A DNA stretch of 18,727 bases from Saccoglossus kowalevskii (GCF_000003605.2 NW_003155736.1:60117-78843), one strand, 5' to 3'. Counted from the first letter of the stretch, positions 1 through 12,093 are shown. The notes: generated from the letters alone by a model not told the origin. Translations and numbers: made by a program.

Positions 1-690
1 CTTAATTACAGGGGTCAGTAGGCTTGAGCGTATTGGATTTATTAGTTTCTAACCAGTTGCTCACACCTTCCGATAAAGGAGTGTGTCACGCATTGCTTCT
101 ATGCGAGTTCTCAACCGTGAACTTCAAAATATAACGAATATACCGTATGCGTCGAAACAAACGACGAACGTCGACGGACCAGACTCTCCGCTACATGCAT
201 GCACGGTCTGATCCCCAATATTTATTCAGACAGAATCACCATAACAGGGGTGTCCAGGAGGGTATGTTTATTCTTCCGATTTAGGGGGGTGGTGTTCGGA
301 CTGTCTGTTCCACAGCGTGATTCAGTGACAGTGACGTATCCACAAATAATAATTGCGCCATTCTTGAATTTCTCATTTCATTTGTGTAAAGAAAACACTT
401 TTTAGGCTTCTACTCTAGACCACTAATACCATCTTCTATATGGCCCATGATTTCTGAATGTAGAACGTTTCGGCCCTGGCGTTTCTGTCCCGGCTTTTTC
501 CAAGGCAGGCATTTCGGCCCGTTTTTTCTCAAAGGCGGAAGTTTAGTACAACACAAACACTGAATATATTTATTTACTAGTCTAAGATTCGTTTTATTTT
601 TTAGACCTACGAGAAATTTCACTCACGTGACATTAAAGGACCCTCTCCCACCATGGCTGTGTAAAGCAAAAACCGTTTGTTGGCACACAG
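1..690. other. Non-coding stretch, no recognisable gene
   Basis: Only short frames without family resemblance occur here. A palindromic octamer TCACGTGA is at 623-630, with a second copy at 785-792 inside the next repeat-bounded segment. The block CTCTCCCACC at 643-652 belongs with the repeat that begins at 691. Confidence 0.7.
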
Positions 691-1804
691 TCCCTCTATC
701 CCCGGTCTGGAAACGGTCATTATATTAGGTGTGAATTTGCGTCCTTCCTGGCAAAGTCGCGTTGCGGGTATGCTCAAAGCTTTGTCACGTGATCAGTACA
801 CTGTCGGTCACTATTTTTGACAACGTCAGTGTTGAGTGTTTTTTCACAACTTAGTTGTTTATTGGAGAATTCGAGCTTTCTCACATAATTTTTTAATTAG
901 GATAAATGTATAAGGTCATATTTTAGCTGGCGAGTGGTTCTTTAATATAACTTTTTTACCAGCAGCGACACATTTTCGCAACAAATTTTCATACCTTTAC
1001 CCAGAAATTTGTCGTGTTTGACTTTTGGGGTGATTAAAATGATTGAATTTTATTTACCCTTTTTCTCGATGCGAAACCAATATTTGTCATTTTATGATCG
1101 ATACACATAATTAAAAATTTGCTGGCTGATTTGTTATTTGTTATACCGCATTTTATTAATGTTAAATTGGGCGATTTTTTGTAATGCTCTTTTCGTTCGT
1201 ACATGCAAATGGCGGTGTTTTGAAATGACAATGTACGCTATTCAGTGCTAAAAATCTATTTATATACAAAAAATTAAGCATTGTTTTATATTGGTGTATC
1301 GAGTAAAGTCATTAGTTGTTGAATGGTTGACTTGAATTGTTATGAACCTCGAAGAATCACAGGTTGTTCGGTCGACCACGTTAACATTAACGACGCCATT
1401 TTGACACGATTTGTTTAGCGATGCCAGCATGTTGGTACGCGCCGTTTTTTTCCCTATAAAAACTAGAAGATGAACATAATCCCCGATATTAATCTTTACA
1501 TGGAACTGGGTGTTTATCAGTCGGTAGGCTGATTTTGATATGTATCAGGGTTCACAAACGCAAAATTTCATAGTTCTAATTTTGTTTACGTTGTATTTGC
1601 CTGTAATTTGAGGTCAAAGTGAAGTCATACAACGAGGTATCGCTTTGCATGACGGTAAATTTGCCGATTTTAATGAATATTCTGACGGTATCGTAATCTG
1701 TCTGACTTCCTGACTCCCTCGGCCCGGGTGTGAACGGTTTGTTTACCCGCAACACGGTTCGAGTCAAAATAACGCTAGCCGTTTCCAGACCGGGGATAGA
1801 TGGA
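691..1804. repeat. Inverted repeat pair (26 bp arms) bounding a 1.1-kb segment
   Basis: Positions 691-716 and the complement of 1779-1804 match at 25 of 26 bases; the core CTATCCCCGGTCTGGAAACG is identical. A match this long is not expected by chance in 18.7 kb. The arms could be ends of a non-autonomous or foldback element, or two opposite copies of a dispersed repeat. A weaker third copy in direct orientation at 3367-3409 favours a dispersed family. The segment between has no recognisable gene. No target-site duplication was found. Confidence 0.65.
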
Positions 1805-2496
1805 TGGTGGCTGGCACTATTCTTTTGCAATGATGTCATTCGTCCATTGTCTTTCACAACAGGAAGTGGTACAGAACGGGAAGCAGGGTGCACCATGGGA
1901 TAATCGCTATGTGTAGGGTTTCGAAAAAGAAAGAGGCCAGCGCAGTAACTTGAATCATTTACAATTCTCTTGCAAACAAAGTTGTTGAATATGAGAAAGG
2001 AGTTTTATTGATCCATTGAAGTAATATAAACTGTCGGAACAAAAATCAGCCAAAACACTGTCTGGAGAAATTGTTTCTTTTAATGATTAGAGGTGGCAAC
2101 ATGACAAGCAACTCTGTCACACTATATACATCATCATGAAATGCTGTCAATATGAATCCCCGAACTTGATTACACAATAATTTGAATATTTTGTATACAA
2201 TCAGATGCTATCTCCACAGCTTTGAAATACCATGACGTACTCACATAGTTGAATTATTTTGTCCATGTTTATTTCATTTATTTTCATGGATTCCATGGAA
2301 ATACTAAATTACGAGTAGTTTATACCACTTTCTTCATGTGATCCATCGTTTTTGTCGCACGGTTATTCCTATAAATCCACACACGTCTTTTCATTTTGTA
2401 TATGAGCCGTGCCTGCATAATACGGTAAATCGACTCCCACTAGATGAAATATTCGGAGTTACTGTGCTAAACATTCAAACAGTGGCGTCAACTGTG

Positions 2497-2513
2497 AAAA
2501 AAAAAAAAAAAAA
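2497..2513 (+). repeat. A17 homopolymer
   Basis: Seventeen consecutive A bases follow ordinary unique sequence. It could be the tail of an old retroposed copy, but no AATAAA, RT fragment or target-site duplication supports this. Confidence 0.8.
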
Positions 2514-2826
2514 CTTTTAGTTGCGGCGAAACGCTACCGTCACCCAGGGGACATTGCCAACTATCGCTGTTACCAGTCGCATTGTTGGGTACTCTCAGTG
2601 TTCTAAATAAACCTTCTCACCTCTTCTTAACCTTTTACGTTATATTGCACGTGTCTTATTCGGATTATGATATTAACACATGGGACGATCCGTGGTTCAC
2701 CCTTTCTACAAAGTACAATGTACTCTCAAAACGTTCATCCACCGATCTGCGTTGCCAGACTATTGGACGATTAGGCCGAGTGACGATAGTTTGTCCGACG
2801 AATATGCCGACGCATACCACTCATAT

Positions 2827-2850
2827 TTATATATATATGTGTGTGTGTGT
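2827..2850 (+). repeat. (TA)n(TG)n dinucleotide microsatellite
   Basis: A short TA run passes directly into six TG units. This compound type often forms Z-DNA-prone sequence. It is simple repeat only. Confidence 0.85.
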
Positions 2851-3366
2851 CTAACAGCAGGCAATGACTACCAGTTTGTTTTATTGATGTGTTTCTATTA
2901 TTGTCCATCGGTAAGTTGTAATTTCTCCCCTTTCTACAGTTTCTATAACTGCATAGAGTGATTGCACAAAAAGCGGCCATTGTTTCGTTGACACCTGTCA
3001 CACTGCGCGAGGCATACACTGCACGCATACCGCCACCATCTCCTGAGACCGGACCGGACAATACCACCCGTCACCGGTCGAAATACGTAAACTGGCATAT
3101 TAGATATTGCAATAACTTGACGGTTGTAGGTAACAGGTGTTATATAATTGGATGAATTGGGTCTTAGTTCGATCGTGACAAAGTCTGTTAAAGTCTGAAC
3201 CCGACATAGTACAAGACGTGAGTTTTGCATGTCTGACAGGCATGTGGAGTAAAACATACGGTGATAAAGTTTCACCAGAATCGTCGTAACCTGTGGATTT
3301 TAGAATCAACCGCTGTATACAAGTGTTAATAAAATAATATTTATAGCAATCTAGTGTGTTCGAATT

Positions 3367-3409
3367 CTCTCCCACCGCGGGTTTGCATTCAGTTCCGGTA
3401 TGGAAACCG
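3367..3409 (+). repeat. Degenerate third copy of the CCGGT-TGGAAAC repeat
   Basis: CTCTCCCACC (3367-3376) recurs exactly at 643-652. CCGGTATGGAAACCG (3395-3409) matches 702-716 at 13 of 15 bases. The two blocks keep the same order and orientation but are 18 nt apart here against 49 nt in the first copy. This suggests an older, internally deleted relative of the repeat at 643-716. Confidence 0.4.
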
Positions 3410-4873
3410 TGGGCACTTCCGTAAACAGCTCGAAACCGGAAATACCGAGCTGCACTCTACTTGTTCTTCATAAATTAAAACGATAATTAAAATTATATTT
3501 GCTCTGCAGCTAAATGTATATTATCCGTTAACAACCCGAGTCACGAATCACTCAGACTCAGTAAGCCCATCCACAAACTTGTCATGAATATACTACAATT
3601 TCAATGTCCCAAACCATCAAATTTGAAGAAAGAGTACTAGAAGACGAGATAAACCAAATGCCCAATTTGACATTAGCGTTCATAGTAATATTCTCAAGAA
3701 ATACTATGTTACTCGCCGCCAGAACTTTCATTTGTAATGGCGGGGGATTACGACGTGGGATAATACTAATTTTATCTTTATAGCAGTATGTTGTGTGCTA
3801 TTGTGAAACGTGACTTTGACCTTCTCCACCAATCAAACTAAAAGCGCTGGTAAACATGTGTTTTATCCGCTCCTTATCTAACATAGTGTCACGGTAGATA
3901 CAATGAAAAGCTTTTGTTTTTAATTTTTTTTTAATAGCTCTTGCGACGGCCGAATTCTACCCTAATTAAAAAAAAAAACATAACTTCCGGACGTTTCCTT
4001 CACCGACATAAAAAAGTGGCACTCCTTCTGGAAACTGAAACTGCATATCAGCTTGCCAAACTTTTCATCTCTCAAAATCGCAAGTGATATTCTTTGCTTA
4101 CATGCACACACAAAGAAAAAAAAGAACTCTCCGCTGCGTGATCCGTAACTGTGTACAGCCTGTTATGTACAGGGTAGACGCGGTCACTGAAAGAACTGGC
4201 ATTGGGCCCTGTTACCGATATCCAAACACCGCGAAGGTGCTTACAGTATGTTTAAGGTATACCTTTGTAGGCCGATAAATTCGCCGCCTTGACATGTTAT
4301 TTTACTGTTTCGCCGTAACTGTAGTATCTTTCCTCTCTGTGTTACTAATTCGTTTCTATTGTTATTCGCATTTTAAAGGTTAACGCTCTGGCTTTTTTTT
4401 TTTGTGGGCGTTTAAAAATTCCCGTTAGGTTAGCCTCCTGGGTACGAAACATAATAAATGCCGCCCGACGAACACCCAGTGACACTTCACGACGATGTTT
4501 ACCAACACAATTGGATGACCACTGAATGCACTCGGAGGCTTTAGACCGGTATAGAAAACAGTTGATGATGTATGCGCGTTTTTTGCGTAATCGAATCGTA
4601 CGTATCGAGCATTCCGTGAGACGCAAAGCGTAGCAGGTTATATTTAGGGGTGGCGCTTTATGGCTTACGTAAACAAACATAGATTGAAAATTACAACAAA
4701 ATAGTAAAAAATTATGCTCGCCCGCAATGTCAACACGCTTAAACTTGGGTATCATCCCAATGGTTGCCATTGAATTCGTGTTTACTCGTTTACACTTCTA
4801 GATCTCCGATATTGACAATTTCAATATGTATTAATCACCCAATATATTTGAGCGTGGGTAACTGAAACAAACA

Positions 4874-4912
4874 ATAGATCTAATATGGAGGTATACCTCC
4901 ATAGATCTAATA
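4874..4912. repeat. 12-bp direct repeats flanking a perfect palindrome
   Basis: ATAGATCTAATA occurs at 4874-4885 and 4901-4912. Between and overlapping them is the perfect 20-bp palindrome TATGGAGGTATACCTCCATA (4884-4903). The whole could be a tiny insertion with a 12-bp duplication around GGAGGTATACCTCC, a slippage duplication, or a strong cruciform. No gene or known element was recognised here. Confidence 0.7.
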
Positions 4913-5124
4913 AGCAAATCGACCGTTTGATGTCATACCTGAAAGATAACAACATAGATCAGTTGAAGAAATAGTCTCAGTACTATTATTACCGTAATCT
5001 GTCATAATTTTCTGTAATATTAATCCAATATCACTAGATTCGTATCTAACTATTGGTTATAACCCACCGAGTGTGAATTTTTCTGAAATAACATCGGGAT
5101 TACGCAGCTATCGTTATCGTCAGC

Positions 5125-5336
5125 TACTGTAAAGGGGGTAATTATTCACTGGGTTTTAATTTAGCTTATTTCGCTGACTGGAAAAATGCGCTAAATTAAA
5201 ACACAGTGAATATGTAAAATTTAGCATAGAACACATTATCTAAATGACGAAACCGTGAATTTAAAACCCACTGAATATGCCTGAAATGGTAAATCAGTGA
5301 AATTTAAACCCAGTGAAAATTAGTCATTTTACAGTA
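5125..5336. mobile_element. MITE, Tc1/mariner-type, with TA target-site duplication
   Basis: A 208-bp element (5127-5334) is flanked by TA on both sides. Its terminal inverted repeats are about 37 bp. The left end reads CTGTAAAGGGGGTAATTATT and continues TCACTGGGTTTTAATTT; the right end, on the opposite strand, reads CTGTAAAATGACTAATTTTC and continues ACTGGGTTTAAATTT. About 30 of 37 positions match with one gap. Inside, one unit in the left arm (5145-5165) has three complementary copies in the right arm (5190-5210, 5255-5275, 5297-5317); the first pairs at 20 of 21 bases. There is no transposase ORF, so it is non-autonomous. The superfamily is inferred from the TA duplication alone. Confidence 0.85.
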
Positions 5337-5786
5337 TATTATGATTTGCCAAGGCCAGCTGTCCTATAAACTCCTCGTAGCTCGTAGCTAACTATAATAA
5401 CGAGGGGCATATGATAATCATAAAATACATCTTTCCAAATCTTCATCGCATAGTGTTTTTAGAGTTTATTTCAAGGCGTTGCAACAGTGATCTTATTAAT
5501 CTGTATATGGTGAACCGAAAATGTAATTATGAAACTTTACGGATCTGATCACATTTTTATTCCATTGCTGGGCAGAAGCGGTCAATTACATCTAATGGAA
5601 TCAGCTCTCTCGGGCGAATGAGTAAAGTATGTTTGTTTTCACGACATTGCAATATCATCGATTGCATTACGCATCGTGCGAGATATGGTCCTACGCTAAC
5701 ATCGCGTTTACGATATACGTTATGTAACAAGCAGAACAGCCTAATCAATCAATCGAACATAAAGGAACAGAGTAAAAACGTAATAT

Positions 5787-5788
5787 AT

Positions 5789-5871
<83 letters not shown>

Positions 5872-5954
5872 TTTGTTTGTTTGTTTGTTTGTTTGTTTGT
5901 TTGTTTGTTTGTTTGTTTGTTTGTTTGTTTGTTTGTTTGTTTATTTATTTATTT

Positions 5955-5986
<32 letters not shown>

Positions 5987-6031
5987 TTTGTTTGTTTGTT
6001 TGTTTGTTTATTTAATTATTTGTTTGTTTGT

Positions 6032-6066
<35 letters not shown>
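5787..6066 (+). repeat. Block-structured (ATTT)n/(GTTT)n microsatellite, 280 bp
   Basis: The tract begins with 22 perfect copies of ATTT (5787-5874), then 17 perfect copies of GTTT (5875-5942). ATTT blocks with one broken unit follow, then GTTT at 5990-6009, a short ATTT/AATT stretch, GTTT at 6022-6033, and ATTT to 6065. A and G variants are clustered in blocks, not scattered. The Leu-Phe-Ile/Val-Cys repeats of the frames reading through it are a by-product of the tetranucleotide and do not indicate a protein. Confidence 0.98.
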
Positions 6067-6067
<1 letters not shown>

Positions 6068-8165
6068 TGCGATTTCACGCATGTATATCTTATCATCTCA
6101 GTATTTGTTTTTTTCATCTATGTCACGTATTTGAGCCTTGCTATTACTAGTAGTTCGGTTAATCAATAGATTATACGATCGAAATATAAAAAAAAATACC
6201 ACATAAAATACATATAACCGAATATATAAATAACTATATGTTGCTCTTATACGTTTATTACTGTACGTAAATGTGTCTATTTGTTGTGTTTGAGACGTAC
6301 AGACATTTCAGTCTGTGCTGTGATATATGGCAACTGCTTGGAATTAAAAATTGATGATTCGGCTAAGAGTAGAAGATTTTGTGCAATCTGTACCGGGTAC
6401 ACAATAGCGACGGATCTATAATATTCCATATAAAACAGAATGAGATGGAGATAGTACATCCGTATGATATTTAAAACAACACACATACAATGGTACTTTG
6501 GGTTTCGGTAAGCCTCAACTATTGAATATGTTTATTTTGTCACAGACTGTTCGAAAACACAGAGTTTATTTTAGAACTAAACAAACACGACGGATGCCCG
6601 AAAATCTCGCCCTCACTGCGACATGTTTCGAAAATCCTTTATGAAAATATTATAGACCTGTCAGTGCCGGGAGTGTGTGTCAGTTTGGGATGAACGCTGT
6701 GCTTTGCTTAGCTATGGGTTAGACTCAAACACAATAGAGGGGCCATTTTTAAACGGAAGATTCATTTTTACTTCTGAAAACATAGCATGATAATGTAAGC
6801 CACCACGAAGAGTCGCGTGTTCGCGTGTGCACGTATTACCGCGATTACCCTTGCTTGCCTGCTTACTCTCCGCTGTAATATTGTTGAAAAATATTGATTC
6901 GATCAAATTGGAGTTTACAAAAAATAACTTGAATATTGTTAATAATAATATTAATATTTACCTTGACTATGAGTGGGGAAACAGTGTGTGTGTGATTTGG
7001 TGGAGTAACCTCAACATGTCAATGAAGATACCAAATATATAATTCCGTGTAACTTGACGTGTTCATTAATGACGAGGGGTGGCTTCTCCCATTCTCGCAT
7101 TTATTTCTACAACTTAACACCTATGCGTCTTTAGTAGTAAAAATAATACATATGTTGTAAATAATTTACCGAGGTGAATTGTTTCGCAGTGAAATGCAAT
7201 ATTTGACGCAACGCTAAATTTAGTGAATGCATTCAAACAAAACCAAAAACAATATTTCGTCAAAATTTGTACACATGTATATAGGAAATGCTGACTTATG
7301 TAACTTTTTTAATTATTTATTATACGAGATATGCAGTTTCGAAAGTTTTTTTAAATTATCTCCATAATGAAGCCCAAAATGTTGACCAATTTGAATTTAA
7401 TAATATGTTTAGTTCTGCTTGAGTGGACACTAATTTGTTGTTTTGATCCTCACAAAATATAATGCTATGAAATATACATATCAAATGTGATACGAGTCTG
7501 TTATTGGTGGAAATCGTTGATCATTCTACTACTAGTAGTGATCTTGTTTCTTGTTCCACTGTTGGCGTATCTTGTTGTTTTTTGCACCAGCGAATCCATC
7601 GATTCCGAATTTGAAGCCTTATAGCTCAGAGCTGGAATTTGGTCTCATGATCTACAAACAACACATCTCACACAAGGGGTTCTCACTCTCATAGCATGTA
7701 ATCTACACAAAAACTCGCTCTGTGTCAGTGGACTCTGTCCCACTGTGCAACAATGTGTTCTCCGGCAAAGATACCATCACAGCGTCTTCGTTGCCACAGG
7801 CAACAACTCCCCGGCCTTTACTCGCTGTCAATATATTGAAATTGCCCCGAACCAAGACTGTGGAAAAGACTTTTTGTAGGTGTTGGCGAGCATGAGAGAC
7901 TCAATTCGAATCCCTCTAGTTGGGTCAAAGTTCGCGTTTATAACTTGTGATACCGTGACACTGGCCGTCTTTGAATTTGAAATACGACTAATATATCATG
8001 TGACCATAGTACTATATCCAATCACGAACAAGTTTTTTTAGTTCCAAGATCCAATGAAAACCGGTTTTCCTTAATACTTCAATAATTGTAGATGGCATTA
8101 ATTACTCCTCTTTAATCGGATATTTGAGCCAGTTCGATTGAGTACATACTTATATTGCTCTTCAA

Positions 8166-8183
8166 TGTTGTTGTTGTTGTTGT
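8166..8183 (+). repeat. (TTG)n trinucleotide microsatellite
   Basis: Six uninterrupted GTT-type units lie in non-coding AT-rich sequence. No associated gene was seen. Confidence 0.8.
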
Positions 8184-8755
8184 AAAATGGAATATCTGAA
8201 CAGTTACTTATGACGATGATTTATTTCCGTGTAGAATTTCACAACAAATCGCCCACGCACGCGGTATTTATTTTGCACTGTCCAGACAGGCTTGCGCATC
8301 ACTCATCACCTCCCGTCTCAGTGAGAAAAAAAATGGGAGTTATGACGACTTGGTAACCCGATCCAGTCTTCGTCACTATCAATCAAAAGGCTGGGATCCG
8401 TACTTATGGCATCAGTAGTACGGTGCCATTCACAGCTTTTAAGTCGGTGATAAGTTTTATCTGTTAATTTTATCGACGTGGGATTGCAGTCAACGGGGAA
8501 GGTTAATCAGGGCATTGCGAAAGCATCCCCTCTGTGCCATTGATCCAACTAAAACACAGCAGTATGCCGAGGCAGCCAAGCTGTGTTGCCTTGAGTACAG
8601 AAACTTGACATTGAATAAGGCGGCTTTTGAAATTCTTCATGCGAGCGTAAGCTGGGCCCGGTCGTATCTGAATATTATCATGCATGGAACTGTAATGCCC
8701 GCGTTGTTTTAGTGAAATAAATGACGTTTGGTTATAGCTCACCATTCACATAGTA

Positions 8756-8773
8756 ATTATTATTATTATTATT
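8756..8773 (+). repeat. (ATT)6 trinucleotide microsatellite
   Basis: Six perfect ATT units are followed by CACAGGG. The run ahead of CACAG faintly resembles a splice acceptor, but no exon can be recognised after it. Confidence 0.8.
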
Positions 8774-11700
8774 CACAGGGATAGAGGGACTGTGTATTAT
8801 TGGACTATTTCTGTTTCAATATTTGTTTGTTTGTTGTGTTATCACTTGGCAGCTCACTGTTCTGACAAGATTATTCTCGCAACTACAAGTAAACGAAGTC
8901 GTCGCGACCAATAATAATAACAGTAAATGCATACCAATGCATACACGCGTAAGCCTCGATCACGATTTAATTAGTAGAGAAATGTACATGTTGGAAGGAA
9001 ACGTGGTTGACCCCGAGGTCAAAACTAAACATCTCTTTTCGCGCCTTTATATATTTTATAGTGAATATTCGTTTCGGGGGATACTTGTATGTTTAGGGAT
9101 TAATAGGCAAAATAGACACGACGACCATATGGCGATAAGATGTGTGCAGTAGAGATCGGGGAGTGTATGTGTTTATCGAGCTCAATCTATCATAATCCCG
9201 ATTTCAGCAGGATGTCCCAATCGTTTCGTACACACCTTATAATGGACTTGTTAATCCGTTGTGTTTTATGTCCTTTCAGCTAATGCTGGCTGCCAAGCGA
9301 TGGATTTGGATATCCGGTATGCGCTGTTAGTGGAAAGTCATGTACAAAAAAATAAAGGGGCGTGTATTTATTGCGTCGTAAATCACAGATGTTTTTTACG
9401 AGTGTTTGCTAATTGCACGATAATTAGCTTGTGTGTCTGTAAACTTCTGATTCTGTTTGTCTCGCACCTCGTTATCGGTGGTTCGCCAGTGTATGAATAA
9501 ACTCCCGTCTGCTTACAAAGGTGTCAAGAGGACACTTCCGCGGGCAACTATGTGTGTTCCTACCACCACTCTACTGGCTATCGGAATCCAATTTACCTCT
9601 GAACCAAATACGTTCATACACTTTTTTCAGAAGTTTGTAATATAATTATGGACGAGCAGAAAGTCTAGTTCCCGTTACCTAGGAGATGACTTAATTGTTC
9701 TCCTTTCTATTTGCCTGCCACTCCCCCGGGCAACTTGTGGGGCGAGTTCAAAGTTGAAAGTCACACATCCTACCCAATGTGTGATTCAACCATAGAAGAT
9801 AATACCTGCTATTGTTAGGAAATACAGCTCTCAGAAAAATCATTTTATAAGAATTGAAGTTGTGCAAAATAGTTCCATTCTCTGCCAATCTGTGCATGTC
9901 ATGTTCATAATTGCGTACGCTTTCTGAAATCTTTTGAAACATTATTTGTTTGAAACAATCACACCAAATTCAATTCTTTCAAATAAGGGTGGCATATGAC
10001 ATATTCCTTTTACGTAACATATAGGTTAAGTTAGTCACCTTTGATTGGCCAGGATCTGTTGTATGTATAGTAGATTGTTTTGTATTAGTTTTCTTGTCCT
10101 GGATTTACATTTTCCTTGTCATGTACTATATAACCAATTTAATTCCTTCCGAGGAATTTTACGTGTTTTAATAAACTTTACTGGTAAAGAATGACCGTTT
10201 TTTGGATCACAGGTTTTACTTGCCCAATTACTAGCGTCGGACAAGACTGCGTGCTACGTATTATGAAAGTAAATACAATTGATTCCCCTCCGCACGTGTC
10301 TTGAATTTTTGACAACATTTTCACAGTATTTCACGGTGTCCTGACCCCGATGTCGTATATTAATAATATTATAACTAATAAATAATACAAATATTAGTTT
10401 CCACAAATTGGGCGCCTTGACGCGTTTTTATAATCGCTCTATAACCCAGCAATGTAAAATGTCATGTAAAATAAAGAGTTTTCAGTCGGTACCAGCTGGT
10501 CTTCGCATATTTCGTGCATTTCCCTTTCTTATGCGACCCCTAGAGTAAAGCCGCGTGGTATTCCCCATATCAAAACATAACGCACAGGCATGGGTCTTTA
10601 CCGGGAGCTTGCTCCTTATTGCACAAAGCCGTTTCCCGGCGCGCGGCTGGACTCATCACACTAAATAATGATATAGGATACATAAATAAATATGTCCCGT
10701 TATTAAGATGTTTTATGAAGAAATACACTACCAGCGTTCACGTTGTAGTCATATGAGCTCGTTTTACAAACTACACTGGGTCTGTAATAACAAGTACTAT
10801 GTTTCATTGACGGATGAATGGTCAGAGGACGTTGCCACAACCGTTTTTCAATACAGGCCTTATACTCGGCAATACAAGCCTTTACACACAGCCTCACCAG
10901 TTAAATTATTGTGATATACACAACAACACCTGACACGAAGTCCCCGAAATAATGGTATATCTAATAGTGTTACGACACCTAAACATACGCGTGGTTTGAC
11001 TTTCTGTAATACTTTTATGCTAAATTATTCGTCATGCATATGTCGTTGACGTTGAACTTCAAAGAAATGGACAAAATAAGGCCTGGCCCGGTAAATAATG
11101 TTCCAATCGAAGTGTAGTAAAATGACTAAACAAAAACAATTAACCCGAAATCTTCTTTGATGGCGTAAACTGGCCCTGTTGTCGCTTTCTTTCAAGGAAA
11201 GCTTTAATTGGTTACGAGGCTGAAATTACAACAACTTTTCGAGCGCTATTCGGCCTGATGGATTTCTGAGTCTTTGTAAGTATTGTTTCATGCCGCGTTT
11301 AGTGAAATGAGAGCTTGGGTCAGAACGGAGTCACCTGGGGCTACATCATAGCCGAAACTAGTGGGGATGTTGGACATTCGGTAATATTAGACACAGCTTC
11401 TGTTGCTCATTATAAAAAAGGGCAGCTATATGTGGGAGGAAGAGGACGAATGATCTGCCAAAATTATAGGGATTACGGGTTGCAATTGATGTATCGATGC
11501 ATTAGGGAGTGGGTTTCATTTCGTGGTGTGCGCATAACTGTTTCTACCTGTAGATCACGCTCCCAAGGGATTATTGATGTAAAGAAAAGGGTCTCCATAC
11601 ATACTTACATTCTTGTGTTGTTCGATCGCCGGGGACTGACAGAAGTTAATTAACACAAAAGCGTACATCAAAAGGCGTACTAAAGCAACACACAGAGATC

Positions 11701-12093
11701 GAATAAATCGTCTATGCGTTATGCTTAAAACTAAAACGCGCCCCGGGCGGGCTATGTCGCGATGCGAATAATTTCCTTGCTTTCGTGATTTTTTTTTTTT
11801 TTGATTCTTTCTCTTGCTTCATTTTCCGAACTGTGATATATGTAGTAGAAAGTTGTGTACATATACATACATCTGTAACTCGAAATAGACGTGTGAAACT
11901 GGAGCGCTCGTCTTTATTCGCTTGGGTGCAGGTGCAGGAAATCCAACACCAGGCAAGTCACAGTAGTTGGGGCCGGTACGTCACTCACTCCCACTGATGC
12001 TGGGCCTATCACATTTAGCATCCTAACACGACCAGTCGCGCACAAACAAACATGCATTATTAGTAGGCCTCTGATTCCCTGATTTCTCGCAGG

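Larger units (their letters stand above)
1805..4873. other. Non-coding stretch with simple repeats only
   Basis: Nothing here reads as a conserved protein. The longest frame is 141 codons on the minus strand (4345-4770); it has no recognisable motif and a length expected by chance in sequence this size. The stretch holds an A17 run, a (TA)n(TG)n tract, several T or A runs, and a forkhead-type motif GTAAACAAACA at 4669-4679. Confidence 0.65.
6067..12093. other. 6-kb upstream gene desert
   Basis: No exon, tRNA or transposase is recognised. Open frames of 62-112 codons (for example 8443-8714 and 11306-11653 on the plus strand) have no motif, and several lack an ATG start. Small structures include a 12-bp palindrome ACTACTAGTAGT (7528-7539) and a hairpin AATTCCT-TCCG-AGGAATT (10141-10158) followed by AATAAA (10170-10175). 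Distant foxC enhancers could lie here, but single-sequence reading cannot show them. Confidence 0.6.

Noticed and set aside
1576-1896. 106-codon minus-strand frame
   Set aside because: It contains one arm of the inverted repeat and has no recognisable domain; most likely an incidental frame in repeat DNA.
4669-4679. Forkhead-type site GTAAACAAACA as a foxC autoregulatory site
   Set aside because: It is a good single motif but 8.7 kb from the gene, and GTAAACA occurs several times by chance in the window.
4345-4770. 141-codon ATG-initiated frame on the minus strand
   Set aside because: No motif or family resemblance, and about one frame of this length is expected by chance in AT-rich sequence of this size. 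It ends in a lysine run encoded by a T11 tract.
5618-6134. 149- and 85-codon frames rich in Leu, Phe, Ile and Cys
   Set aside because: They are direct translations of the ATTT/GTTT microsatellite, which is open in more than one frame.
7900-7925. TTCGAAT resembling a tRNA T-loop
   Set aside because: The flanking bases cannot form the T stem and no acceptor or anticodon arm is present upstream.
8443-8714. Possible internal exon with fairly protein-like helical composition
   Set aside because: No family match, an equally long frame on the opposite strand, and splice signals too weak to support it.
11184-11202. Small hairpin GCTTTC/GAAAGC
   Set aside because: A six-base stem of this kind is common by chance in this base composition.
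11306-11653. Open frame of about 115 codons on the plus strand
   Set aside because: It has no ATG near its beginning, no recognisable motif, and no clear splice acceptor.
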